From Hymenoscyphus infarciens (taxonomy: Eukaryota; Ascomycota; Leotiomycetes; Helotiales; Helotiaceae): DNA of 32,236 nucleotides. The position numbers were made by a program, and so were the translations under genes. The DNA lies in NCBI GenBank assembly GCA_001414345.1, contig LLCB01000469.1, positions 1-32,236 on the forward strand, in the 5' to 3' direction. Shown here in pieces: positions 1-11,927 of the stretch. The first letter of the stretch is position 1. Each line of letters opens with the position of its first letter. Below the pieces are notes generated by a model, which did no database searches, was not told the origin of the DNA, and saw only the letters and a list, made by a program, of their open reading frames with translations.

Positions 1-3000
1 GGTAATCGATAAATAAATCGATTACCTAGTATTATTATTACTAAGGTAATCGATAAATAAATCGATTACCTAGTATTATTTCTAGTAAGGTAATCGATAA
101 ATTAATCGATTACCTAGTATTATTATTCTTAAAGTAATTGATAAATAAATCGATTACCTAGTATTATTTCTAGTAAGATAATCAATAAATAAATCGATTA
201 CCTAGTAGTATTACTATTAAGATAATCGATAAATAAATCGATTACCTAGTATTATTATTACTAAGGTAATCGATAAATAAATCGATTACCTAATATTATT
301 TCTAGTAAGATAATCGATAAATTAATCAATTACCTAGTATTATTATTACTAAGGTAATCGATAAATAAATCGATTACCTAGTATTATTATTACTAGTAAG
401 GTAATAGATAAATAAATCGATTACTATTATTATTATTACTAGTAAAGTAATCGATAAATTAATCGATTACCTAGTATTATTACTAGTAGTATTATTACTA
501 GTAAGGTAATCGATAAATAAATCGATTACCTAGTATTATTATTTCTAGTAAGGTAATCGATAAATAAATCGATTACCTAGTATTATTATTACTAATAAGA
601 TAATCGATAAATAAATCGATTACCTAGTATTATTACCTAGTATTATTACTACTAAGGTAATCGATAAATAAATCGATTACCTAGTATTATTATTACTAGC
701 TAGGTAATAGATAAATAAATCGATTACTATTATTATTATTACTAGTAAGGTAATCGATAAATAAATCGATTACCTAGTATTATTACTACTAAGGTAATCG
801 ATAAATAAATCGATTACCTAGTATTATTATTACTAGCTAGGTAATAGATAAATAAATCGATTACTATTATTATTATTACTAAGGTAATCGATAAATAAAT
901 CGATTACCTAGTATTATTATTACTAAGGTAATCGATAAATAAATCGATTACCTAGTATTATTTCTAGTAAGGTAATCGATAAATAAATCGATTACCTAGT
1001 AGTATTACTATTAAGGTAATTAATAAATAAATCGATTATCTAGTATTATTATTACTAAGATAATCAATAAATAAATCAATTACCTAGTATTATTATTTCT
1101 ATTAAGATAATTAATAAATAAATCGATTACCTCGTATTATTATTTCTAGTAAGATAATCGATAAATAAATCAATTACCTAGTATTATTATTACTAAGGTA
1201 ATCAATAAATAAATCAATTATCTAGTATTATTATTTCTAGTAAGATAATCAATAAATTAATCAATTACCTCGTATTATTATTTCTAGTAAGATAATCGAT
1301 AAATAAATCGATTACCTAGTATTATTACTAGTAGTATTATTTCTAGTAAGATAATCGATAAATAAATCGATTACCTAGTATTATTATTTCTAGTAAGATA
1401 ATCGATAAATTAATCGATTACCTAGTATTATTATTACTAGCTAGGTAATAGATAAATAAATCGATTACTATTATTATTATTACTAGTAAGATAATCGATA
1501 AATAAATCGATTACCTAGTATTATTACTACTAAGGTAATCGATAAATAAATCGATTACCTAGTATTATTATTACTAGCTAGGTAATAGATAAATAAATCG
1601 ATTACTATTATTATTATTACTAGTAGAGTAATCGATAAATAAATCGATTACCTAGTATTATTATTACTAAGATAATCGATAAATAAATCGATTACCTAGT
1701 ATTATTATTTCTATTAAAGTAATCAATAAATAAATCGATTACCTAGTATTATTATTACTAGCTAGGTAATAGATAAATAAATCGATTACTATTATTATTA
1801 TTACTAGTAAGGTAATCGATAAATAAATCGATTACTATTATTATTATTACTAGTAAGGTAATCGATAAATAAATCGATTACCTAGTATTATTATTACTAA
1901 GGTAATCGATAAATAAATCGATTACCTAGTATTATTATTTCTAGTAAGATAATCGATAAATTAATCAATTACCTAGTATTATTATTACTAATATAATCAA
2001 TAAATAAATCGATTACCTAGTATTATTTCTAGTAAAGTAATCGATAAATAAATCGATTACCTAGTAGTATTACTATTAAGATAATCGATAAATAAATCGA
2101 TTACCTAGTATTATTATTACTAAGGTAATCAATAAATAAATCGATTACCTAGTATTATTATTTCTATTAAGATAATCAATAAATAAATCAATTATCTAGT
2201 ATTATTATTTCTAGTAAGATAATCAATAAATAAATCAATTACCTAGTATTATTATTTCTAGTAAAGTAATCGATAAATAAATCAATTACTTAGTATTATT
2301 ATTTCTATTAAGATAATCAATAAATAAATTAATTACCTAGTATTATTATTTCTAGTAAGGTAATCGATAAATAAATCGATTACCTAGTATTATTATTTCT
2401 AGTAAGGTAATCGATAAATAAATCGATTATCTAGTAGTATTACTATTAAGATAATCGATAAATAAATCGATTATCTAGTATTATTATTACTAAGGTAATC
2501 GATAAATAAATCGATTACCTAGTAGTATTTCTAGTAAGGTAATCGATAAATTAATCGATTACCTAGTATTATTATTACTAAGGTAATCGATAAATAAATC
2601 GATTACCTAGTATTATTTCTAGTAGAGTAATTGATAAATAAATCGATTACCTAGTAGTATTACTATTAAGATAATCGATAAATAAATCGATTACCTAGTA
2701 GTATTACTATTAAGGTAATTAATAAATAAATCGATTACCTAGTATTATTATTTCTAGCTAGATAATAGATAAATAAATCGATTATCTAGTATTATTATTA
2801 CTAGTAAGGTAATAGATAAATAAATCGATTACTATTATTATTATTACTAGTAAGGTAATTAATAAATTAATCGATTACCTAGTATTATTACTAGTAGTAT
2901 TATTACTAGTAAGGTAATTGATAAATAAATCGATTACCTAGTATTATTATTTCTAGTAAAGTAATTAATAAATAAATTAATTACCTAGTATTATTATTAC

Positions 3001-6000
3001 TAGCTAGGTAATTAATAAATAAATCGATTACTTAGTATTATTATTTCTAGTAAAGTAATTAATAAATAAATCGATTATCTAGTATTATTATTTCTATTAA
3101 GATAATTAATAAATAAATCGATTATCTAGTATTATTATTTCTATTAAAGTAATCGATAAATAAATTGATTACTTAGTAGTATTACTATTAAGATAATCGA
3201 TAAATAAATCGATTACCTAGTAGTATTACTATTAAAGTAATTAATAAATAAATCAATTACCTAGTATTATTATTTCTAGTAAAGTAATTAATAAATAAAT
3301 TAATTACCTAGTATTATTACTATTAAGATAATTAATAAATAAATCGATTACCTAGTATTATTATTACTAAGATAATTAATAAATAAATCGATTACCTAGT
3401 ATTATTTCTAGTAAAGTAATTAATAAATTAATCAATTACTTAGTATTATTATTACTAAGGTAATTAATAAATAAATCAATTACCTAGTATTATTTCTAGT
3501 AAGGTAATCGATAAATAAATCGATTACCTAGTATTATTTCTAGTAAGATAATTAATAAATAAATCAATTACTATTATTATTATTACTAGTAAGGTAATCA
3601 ATAAATAAATCGATTATATAGTATTATTATTACTAGTAAGGTAATCAATAAATAAATCAATTATATAGTATTATTATTACTAAGGTAATTAATAAATAAA
3701 TCGATTACCTAGTATTATTTCTAGTAAGGTAATTAATAAATAAATCGATTACCTAATAGTATTACTATTAAGATAATTAATAAATAAATCGATTATCTAG
3801 TATTATTATTTCTAGTAAGGTAATTAATAAATTAATTAATTACCTAGTATTATTATTACTAAGATAATCGATAAATAAATCGATTACCTAGTATTATTAC
3901 TATTAAGATAATCGATAAATAAATCGATTACCTAGTATTATTATTACTAAGGTAATTAATAAATAAATCGATTACCTAGTATTATTTCTAGTAAGGTAAT
4001 CAATAAATAAATCGATTACTATTATTATTATTACTAGTAAGGTAATCAATAAATAAATCGATTATATAGTATTATTATTACTAGTAAGGTAATCAATAAA
4101 TAAATCGATTATATAGTATTATTATTACTAAGGTAATTAATAAATAAATCAATTACCTAGTATTATTTCTAGTAAAGTAATTAATAAATAAATCAATTAC
4201 TTAGTAGTATTACTATTAAAGTAATTAATAAATAAATCGATTACCTAGTATTATTATTTCTAATAAGATAATTAATAAATTAATCGATTACCTAGTATTA
4301 TTATTACTAAGATAATCAATAAATAAATCGATTACCTAGTAGTATTACTATTAAGGTAATTAATAAATAAATCGATTACCTAATATTATTATTACTAAGG
4401 TAATTAATAAATAAATTAATTACCTAGTATTATTTCTAGTAAAGTAATTAATAAATTAATCAATTACCTAGTATTATTATTACTAAGGTAATTAATAAAT
4501 AAATCAATTACCTAGTATTATTTCTAGTAAAGTAATCGATAAATAAATCGATTACCTAGTAGTATTACTATTAAGATAATTAATAAATAAATCGATTACT
4601 ATTATTATTATTACTAGTAAGGTAATCAATAAATAAATCGATTACCTAGTATTATTTCTAATAAGGTAATCGATAAATAAATCGATTACCTAGTAGTATT
4701 ACTATTAAGGTAATTAATAAATAAATCAATTACCTAGTAGTATTATTTCTAGCTAGGTAATTAATAAATAAATCGATTATCTAGTATTATTATTACTAGT
4801 AAGATAATCGATAGATAAATCGATTACCTCGTATTATTACCTAGTATTATTACTACTAAGATAATCGATAAATAAATCGATTACCTAGTATTATTATTTT
4901 TAGCTAGATAATAGATAAATAAATCAATTACTTAGTATTATTATTACTAGTAAGATAATAGATAAATAAATTAATTACTATTATTATTATTACTAGTAAG
5001 ATAATCGATAAATTAATTAATTACCTAGTATTATTATTACTAGCTAGGTAATCGATAAATAAATCGATTACTTAGTATTATTATTTCTAGTAAAGTAATT
5101 AATAAATAAATCGATTACCTAGTATTATTATTTCTATTAAGATAATCGATAAATAAATCGATTACTTAGTATTATTATTTCTAATAAGATAATTAATAAA
5201 TAAATTAATTACTTAGTATTATTATTTCTATTAAGATAATCGATAAATAAATCGATTACCTAGTAGTATTACTATTAAGATAATCGATAAATAAATCAAT
5301 TACCTAGTATTATTTCTAGTAAGGTAATCGATAAATAAATCGATTACCTAGTATTATTATTTCTAGTAAGGTAATTAATAAATTAATCGATTACCTAGTA
5401 TTATTTCTAGTAAAGTAATTAATAAATAAATCGATTACCTAGTATTATTTCTAGTAAGATAATCGATAAATAAATCGATTACCTAGTAGTATTACTATTA
5501 TAATAATCAATAAATAAATCGATTACCTAATATTATTATTTCTAGTAAAGTAATTAATAAATAAATTAATTACCTAGTATTATTACTATTAAGGTAATTA
5601 ATAAATAAATCGATTACCTAGTATTATTATTACTAAGATAATTAATAAATAAATCAATTACCTAGTATTATTTCTAGTAAAGTAATTAATAAATTAATTA
5701 ATTATCTAGTATTATTATTACTAAGGTAATTAATAAATAAATTAATTATCTAGTATTATTTCTAGTAAGATAATTAATAAATAAATCGATTACCTAGTAT
5801 TATTTCTAGTAAGATAATCAATAAATAAATCGATTACTATTATTATTATTACTAGTAAGGTAATTAATAAATAAATCGATTATATAGTATTATTATTACT
5901 AGTAAGGTAATTAATAAATAAATTAATTATATAGTATTATTATTACTAAGGTAATTAATAAATAAATTAATTACCTAGTATTATTTCTAGTAAGATAATT

Positions 6001-8070
6001 AATAAATAAATCGATTACCTAGTAATATTACTATTAAGGTAATTAATAAATAAATCGATTACCTAGTATTATTATTTCTAGTAAGGTAATTAATAAATTA
6101 ATTAATTACCTAGTATTATTATTACTAAGGTAATTAATAAATAAATCGATTACTTAGTATTATTACTATTAAAGTAATTAATAAATAAATCGATTACCTA
6201 GTATTATTATTACTAAGATAATTAATAAATAAATTAATTACCTAGTATTATTTCTAGTAAGGTAATCGATAAATAAATCAATTACTATTATTATTATTAC
6301 TAGTAAAGTAATCGATAAATAAATCAATTATATAGTATTATTATTACTAGTAAAGTAATCAATAAATAAATTAATTATATAGTATTATTATTACTAAGAT
6401 AATTAATAAATAAATTAATTACCTAGTATTATTTCTAATAAGGTAATTAATAAATAAATCGATTACCTAGTAGTATTACTATTAAGATAATCGATAAATA
6501 AATCAATTACCTAGTATTATTATTTCTAGTAAGATAATCAATAAATTAATCAATTACCTAGTATTATTATTACTAAGATAATCAATAAATAAATCAATTA
6601 TCTAGTAGTATTACTATTAAGATAATCGATAAATAAATCAATTACCTAGTATTATTATTACTAAGGTAATCAATAAATAAATCGATTACTTAGTATTATT
6701 TCTAGTAAAGTAATTAATAAATTAATCAATTACCTAGTATTATTATTACTAAGGTAATCAATAAATAAATCGATTACCTAGTATTATTTCTAGTAAGGTA
6801 ATCGATAAATAAATCAATTACTTAGTAGTATTACTATTAAGGTAATCGATAAATAAATCGATTACTATTATTATTATTACTAGTAAGGTAATCGATAAAT
6901 AAATCGATTACCTAGTATTATTTCTAGTAAGGTAATCGATAAATAAATCAATTACCTAGTAGTATTACTATTAAGGTAATTAATAAATAAATCAATTACT
7001 ATTATTATTATTACTAGTAAGGTAATCAATAAATAAATCAATTAACTAGTATTATTTCTAGTAAGATAATCGATAAATAAATCGATTACCTAGTAGTATT
7101 ACTATTAAGGTAATCGATAAATAAATCGATTACCTAGTATTATTTCTAGTAAGGTAATCGATAAATAAATCGATTATCTAGTATTATTATTTCTAGTAAA
7201 GTAATTAATAAATAAATCGATTACCTAGTATTATTATTTTTAGTAAGGTAATTGATAAATTAATTAATTACCTAGTATTATTATTTCTAGTAAGGTAATT
7301 GATAAATAAATCGATTACCTAGTATTATTACCTAGTATTATTATTTCTAGTAAGGTAATTAATAAATTAATCGATTACTTAGTATTATTATTTCTAGTAA
7401 GATAATTAATAAATAAATCAATTACTTAGTATTATTATTTCTAGTAAAGTAATCGATAAATAAATTAATTACTATTATTATTATTACTAGTAAGATAATT
7501 AATAAATAAATCGATTACCTAGTATTATTATTACTAAGGTAATTAATAAATAAATCGATTACCTAGTATTATTATTTCTAGTAAGGTAATTAATAAATTA
7601 ATTGATTACTTAGTATTATTTCTAGTAAGGTAATTGATAAATAAATCGATTACCTAGTATTATTTCTAGTAAGATAATCGATAAATAAATCGATTACCTA
7701 GTAGTATTACTATTAAGATAATCGATAAATAAATCGATTACCTAGTATTATTTCTAGTAAGGTAATCGATAAATAAATCGATTACCTAGTATTATTATTT
7801 CTAGTAAGATAATTAATAAATAAATTAATTACCTAGTATTATTATTTTTAGTAAAGTAATTGATAAATTAATCGATTACTTAGTATTATTATTACTAGTA
7901 AAGTAATTAATAAATTAATTGATTATTTAGTATTATTTTTACTAGTATAATTAATAAATAAATCGATTACCTACTTCTATTTCTCTTAAATTTATTATAA
8001 GGTAATTAATAAATAAATCTATTACCTTATACTTTTTTTATATAAGTAATTGATAAATTAATTAAGTACG
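1..8070. repeat. Hairpin satellite array, 44-47 bp unit, truncated by left edge
   Basis: A continuous head-to-tail tandem array of roughly 170-180 units (array length divided by period). Each unit has a 26-nt dyad: left arm GGTAATCGAT, a 6-nt loop (mostly AAATAA, sometimes AAATTA), and right arm ATCGATTACC. Dyads are joined by 18-21 nt spacers such as TAGTATTATTATTACTAA, TAGTATTATTTCTAGTAA or TAGTAGTATTACTATTAA. The spacers are themselves weakly palindromic (CTAGTA...TACTAG). No reading frame of 60 codons occurs, because TAA and TAG recur in every unit. Unit differences are almost all C/T or G/A transitions inside the arms, plus a few spacer length classes. No telomeric TTAGGG run is seen. 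The array is intact at base 1, so its true left end lies outside. The last degenerate dyads are at about 8002-8070, a normal decaying array edge. Function is unknown; a centromere-adjacent, heterochromatic or protein-binding satellite are all possible. Confidence 0.97.
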
Positions 8071-9479
8071 TAAAAACCAGTTCTTATAAACTCATGGTCA
8101 GATATACACATAAGATCCGACCCTTGGCAGGGTGTCTGTACATGCCTAAGGTGTAGCAGTAAGTGATTTTTGCCCATGACCTGGAAGTAGTTCGTACACG
8201 GTACCTGAAATACTCAAACTCAATGATCCATCTCACTTCATTAATCAACGTCTTATCTTGCATAGGAAGAGACGGTGACGTTGTAAAAGAGCGGTAACAG
8301 AATGGAAAGACAGCCACACAAAAACCCGAATCTATTGCAAACATGGACAACAGAACTCTGTGAAACATGAAAACTAACTCTTAAAAATCCTTCAGGTCGC
8401 GCGTGTGGTCTTTAATCTCGATATGACTTCTCGAAATCCTCGAACCCCGAATCTCACAATCGCAAATTTCCACCAGAAAAAGCCTCCCTCAGCTGCCCAG
8501 CTCAAACCCAGCCCTACGAAAAAAGCCACCAAAAAAGCACGAAGAGGCGCTGACTTAACAAGAGTGCAGATGCGTAATTGTCTTCGCCATGCAGGCTCTC
8601 TTGCCTCTCTTGCCTCTCTTCTTGCTGCTCCATGTGGTCGTCGTCATAGCTTTTGTATAACTCTTTCTTGTTCTAGAAAAGAAAGAGTTGACTTGGAAGC
8701 AGATGTTTGCGGGTCTGCTGCGGACATCGGCACAGCCACAGCTAACCTAAAACAACCAGTATTTCGCTTGCTATCAAACCAGGTGGCTGCTTTCGGGTGT
8801 GGCGTCTATCCACTCTATGCTAGGGTGGCCCCTCGGTAACTCACCAAACAGACAAATGTCACGAAGTTCGAGCCACTCTTCACCAGGCATGGCTGAATAC
8901 TAATACTAATGGCCATGGCAACATCCGTATGCCCATCCACCCGGTAACCAATACGACATGATCCACCACGAGGAGCACCACTTGCACGGGCATGTCCACC
9001 TTGTCTGCAAACGGCTGAGGATAAGGCGTAGCCACGCTAGCCATGCGATGCCAGCCATGTTATCACCTCACTCGGCTTCATTCGTATCTCTCATAAACTG
9101 TTGCCTCGAGCGTGGCTTACCTCATGCTTGGTTCCTTCGCTCTGTATAAGACTGTTTGCGGTCGCTCTGGTTGCAATCTCCAACCAACAGTCACAGGATT
9201 CCCAACTCGCATACTAATTTTCCCTCTGTGTTTCAAAGGCCGACCAACCCTCTGAGCCTCCCAACACTTCACACTCGCTACTCGTCTACTCGCCTCTCGC
9301 TATTTATAACACCTCAATCTCAAATCAACCAACTTAATCCTGTTGGACCATAAGAATCCCGAGTACCCACTTCAATACAGCGTCACATTCGTCACATCTC
9401 ATACACAACAACACTCACTCGTTGATATCGGGAAAAAAACATAATCGTTTATAAAAGTACAAATAAATCACACACTCAA
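8071..9479. other. Intergenic region, no convincing gene
   Basis: Composition changes sharply from the satellite to ordinary mixed sequence. Two medium-length open frames occur (minus 8084-8368 and plus 8405-8839). Neither has recognisable motifs, and the plus one opens on GTG, so I do not call them. The stretch 9156-9479 is C/A-rich with few G residues. It has a TATA-like CTATTTATAAC at about 9299-9309 and a second TATAAAAG at about 9451, just upstream of the secreted-protein gene. It is therefore best read as that gene's promoter and 5' leader. Confidence 0.5.
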
Positions 9480-9768
9480 ATGTATTTCTCAACAGCCTCA
9501 TTATCGGGTTTCGTCGTCATGGTCCTTTCCGCGTCCACATTCGTTGCAGCAACACCCATTCCATGCACAGACGTAAGTACTTCACTCAACCACTCACCCC
9601 TCCTCTCTCCCAAATAAAATCTAACATGGATTTTCTCAGGTTATAAGAGACGCAATATTAAACGGTCAAATGGCCCCCTCAGCATGCTGTGTCGAAGGCC
9701 TCTGTCTAGGCGACGGAAACTCAGCAGCAAGATTCGCATCACAAAACACAGCGCATGTCGATAACTAA
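9480..9768 (+). CDS. Small secreted cysteine-containing protein (candidate effector-like), two exons
   Basis: Exon 1 is 9480-9572 (31 codons) and exon 2 is 9640-9768 (42 codons plus TAA). They are separated by a 67-nt phase-0 intron with a perfect GTAAGT donor, a CTAAC branch site at 9621-9625 and a CAG acceptor. The product is 73 residues. Residues 1-24 form a typical signal peptide: a hydrophobic core around residues 8-23 ending in FVAA before TPIPC. The mature part of about 49 residues has four cysteines (29, 47, 48, 53) in a C-x17-CC-x4-C pattern, enough for two disulfides. The adjacent CC recalls hydrophobins, but those have eight cysteines, so this is not a standard hydrophobin. No family was recognised. 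The ATG follows a C/A-rich leader, and no other upstream ATG fits the signal peptide. It is intact although it lies 1.4 kb from the satellite. Secretion and splicing are inferred; function is unknown. Confidence 0.8.
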
Positions 9769-10354
9769 ACCACCAACAACATTAAATTTCTTTCTTTCTC
9801 TACGATCATTTACACAGCATGGCATTTACATTTTTTGGGAGCGATAAAATACCGGGCCTACATGGCGATGCATTTGGACACGGAGTTTTTTGGGTTTTGA
9901 GCATTTGGATTCGGGGTTTGGGTAATATGGCTGGGTAGCCTCACGATAGGCTAACCAGTGCCACTCAGCATAGCATGGAGGGATGGAGAACTGGGCAGAT
10001 GGGACTGGGAGAAAACCAGTACACCAGAATTTTTTGTATATATGTCATCGGTGGATTTCGGCAGCTTTGCGGAGACTGCTCGTATGCAGATGATACGAGG
10101 TTGATACCATAAGCAAAAATCCGCACAACACAAATCACACATCGTAACCTTGCATCTCGTGCATTTGCATATCCTTATCACGTCTTTGAAGAATTGTAGC
10201 TCGTGCTATTGGTGGATTTCCCGGTATGTTTGTATCCATTGGGTATTCAAGTATCAGGCGGTCAGCAAACATCAACAATGTACTGTATCCCGAGTCCCGA
10301 CTACTCACAACTAAGTAATCAATAGCGCAACTCCCAAACATCGCATCATCATAA
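9769..10354. other. Intergenic region between secreted-protein gene and pseudogene
   Basis: No gene or repeat is supported. It should contain the 3' end of the secreted-protein transcript and, from the other strand, the downstream flank of the hydrolase pseudogene. A 97-codon minus-strand open frame (10135-10428) overlaps the pseudogene's last exon in a different frame. It opens on GTG and resembles nothing I know, so it is treated as a shadow. Confidence 0.5.
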
Positions 10355-11196
10355 TCATACCGACGTTCCAGAAAAGGTATCCTTAAAGCACCTGCTATTG
10401 ATAACAAACCCGAAATGATCCTATCCACCCAATGTCTCAGTCAGTAATCACCTCATCACAACAAAATCTCACTCCAAAAGATACGAGCGTAAGAAAAGCA
10501 ACACGATTACTCATCCTAATATTCCCCACATAAACCTCCCTCGCACTCTTCGTCGTAGTCCCACAACAATCATCAATCATAACACAATTCCACCCAGCAT
10601 TATAAGAATCCACTAGTGTCCCAAGAACACAGTGATCCTCAAAAAGTCTCGTCTCACAGCCACCATCTTTTAAACTCTTCTAAAGCGGTTGTCTAGAATT
10701 CTACAACCCACTCATTCTATTCTTCGCACAATGTATATCCTCCTCTTGCACATGAATTTCAAGCTCGGGATTCTAAGATCCTTCAAATAGCACTCTTCCT
10801 TGTCCACCTGGTAACTCGGAACCCAGACCAACCCAAGGTCGAATCGAGGATGTTGTTTGTCGAAGGGTGTCTTTCATGAAGCCTCTTTAGAGACCAGCGG
10901 GCATCGTTTCGAGATCGAGGTCTGCGAGGTCCCAGAATACCTATGCGCGCGTTCATCAACTAGACAAGTTTCCACAAACTATATCGAGACTACAAGAATC
11001 CCTTCTAAATCTCCATTATCACTTCGTATCCAGTAGCAACCAAAAAAAAGAGACATGCAATAATTATAAGAAAGGGCAACGAACCTGTACATCCCCCCCT
11101 CCGACACGCATCTAAAACCCGTATCGTAGGCCATTAGGATGCTTCATACATTCCTCATCTAAGAAGTACCATCTCTACAATCACCAAATCAGTTTT
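10355..11196 (-). pseudogene. Isochorismatase-like cysteine hydrolase pseudogene, RIP-type stops
   Basis: Translating the minus strand through its stops gives a clear isochorismatase-like hydrolase. A beta-strand-like start KTDLVIVEMV lies at about 11196-11167. The frame then resumes with VFWDLADLDLETMPAGL (from 10940), PWVGLGSELPGGQGRVLFEG, EEDIHCAKNRMSGL, HCVLGTLVDSYNAGW and MIDDCCGTTTKSAREV, then after an intron-like gap HFGFVINSRCF, ending in TGA at 10355-10357. The catalytic-type cysteine (CVLGT) is kept at 10629-10631. In-frame stops are at 11155-11157, 10887-10889, 10773-10775, 10701-10703 and 10680-10682. By family knowledge three of the TAGs sit where the family has tryptophan (EGSWN, MSGLWN, QPLW), so TGG became TAG. 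The segment before the active cysteine is a few residues short, and the N-terminal Asp-Met-Gln-type motif is altered. Live members cleave small amide or vinyl-ether substrates in the cytosol or as secreted enzymes; which substrate cannot be said. This copy cannot make a full protein. Confidence 0.8.
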
Positions 11197-11927
11197 CCCG
11201 CATCAAGTATCACCTTCGTACCTTCCACTCCCGCACACGGCGGAATCTTCATTCAGATAGAGCGTAGGTTTTCGAATCAGGTTCGAATGTCCATGGTTGG
11301 GCCGGGATCGAAGGTTATTGATGTCATTATTCTTACTTCTTCGTAGCCCGGGGTTTGGGTTTTGAGTTAGGCGATACATAAATCTATGCTTGTACCTGAA
11401 CATGAACCTGAACATAAACCTGCTCAAGAATCGCGACCGCAGGAATGCCATACTTCCTTTTCGAACTATCTCGTTATCAGTCGAAAGAGGGACAAAACCA
11501 AGCAATTCCAATCCTTCTCGTCGATCGGTGCCCAAGGATGGAGTTGGGGTCACTAACGCTGCAGATGCACCACCAACGAACTCGGGAAAGGATGAAGGAA
11601 AATTAAAAAAAAACAGGACTGCTGCTACTCTTTTTGAATTCAGTGAAGGGAGGAGAGAAGGGAAGAGATAATTTAAAGGAATAATTCAAGTCATCGGACT
11701 TCTGCGAGGGGGGAAAGGCAAATAATTTAAAGGAAGACAGGAATTCCCGTGGCACTTGTTACCTAGCTTTATCGCACACGAAAATCAATCATGCAGTACC
11801 ACTATGGCAGAAAATAAGTGGCAAACTTCGCTTTTCATTATACTCGAGTACTACGCAGCTTCCGTGGAGCCAGCATTAGTACTCTTCATTATAGAGGATT
11901 TTATACACGTTCGAGCGGTCTATCGTT
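11197..11927. other. Intergenic region, no supported gene
   Basis: Overlapping open frames on both strands (for example 11203-11553 minus and 11390-11671 plus) are low-complexity and mutually exclusive. The minus one reads an arginine/phenylalanine-rich repeat from the alternating 'ctgaacatgaa' tract near 11395-11420. Purine-rich stretches lie at 11580-11740, including two copies of an 'aataatttaaaggaa' motif (near 11668 and 11722). The part next to 11928 should carry the 3' UTR of the large minus-strand gene. Nothing else is seen. Confidence 0.45.

Noticed and set aside
1..300. Telomere or subtelomere end at the left edge
   Set aside because: No TTAGGG/CCCTAA units anywhere in the array; the window edge is arbitrary.
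1..8070. CRISPR-like array
   Set aside because: Repeats are palindromic and regularly spaced, but the spacers are themselves repetitive and near-identical, and the host is eukaryotic. This is a satellite.
8084..8368. 94-codon minus-strand frame with a somewhat hydrophobic start
   Set aside because: The N-terminus contains an Asp within the would-be signal core, no homology is recognised, and it overlaps the degenerate satellite edge. Kept only as an unproven frame.
8405..8839. 144-codon plus-strand open frame beside the satellite
   Set aside because: It opens on GTG (first ATG six codons in), has no family motif, and reads a simple repeat as SLASLASLL. Length alone is not enough in this composition.
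10135..10428. 97-codon minus-strand frame at the end of the hydrolase pseudogene
   Set aside because: It begins with GTG and overlaps the pseudogene's last exon in another frame; the family-like reading (HFGFVINSRCF) is in the other frame.
11203..11553. 116-codon minus-strand frame
   Set aside because: Low-complexity Arg/Phe/Met repeats from a short simple repeat, no motif, and an equally long overlapping frame on the other strand.
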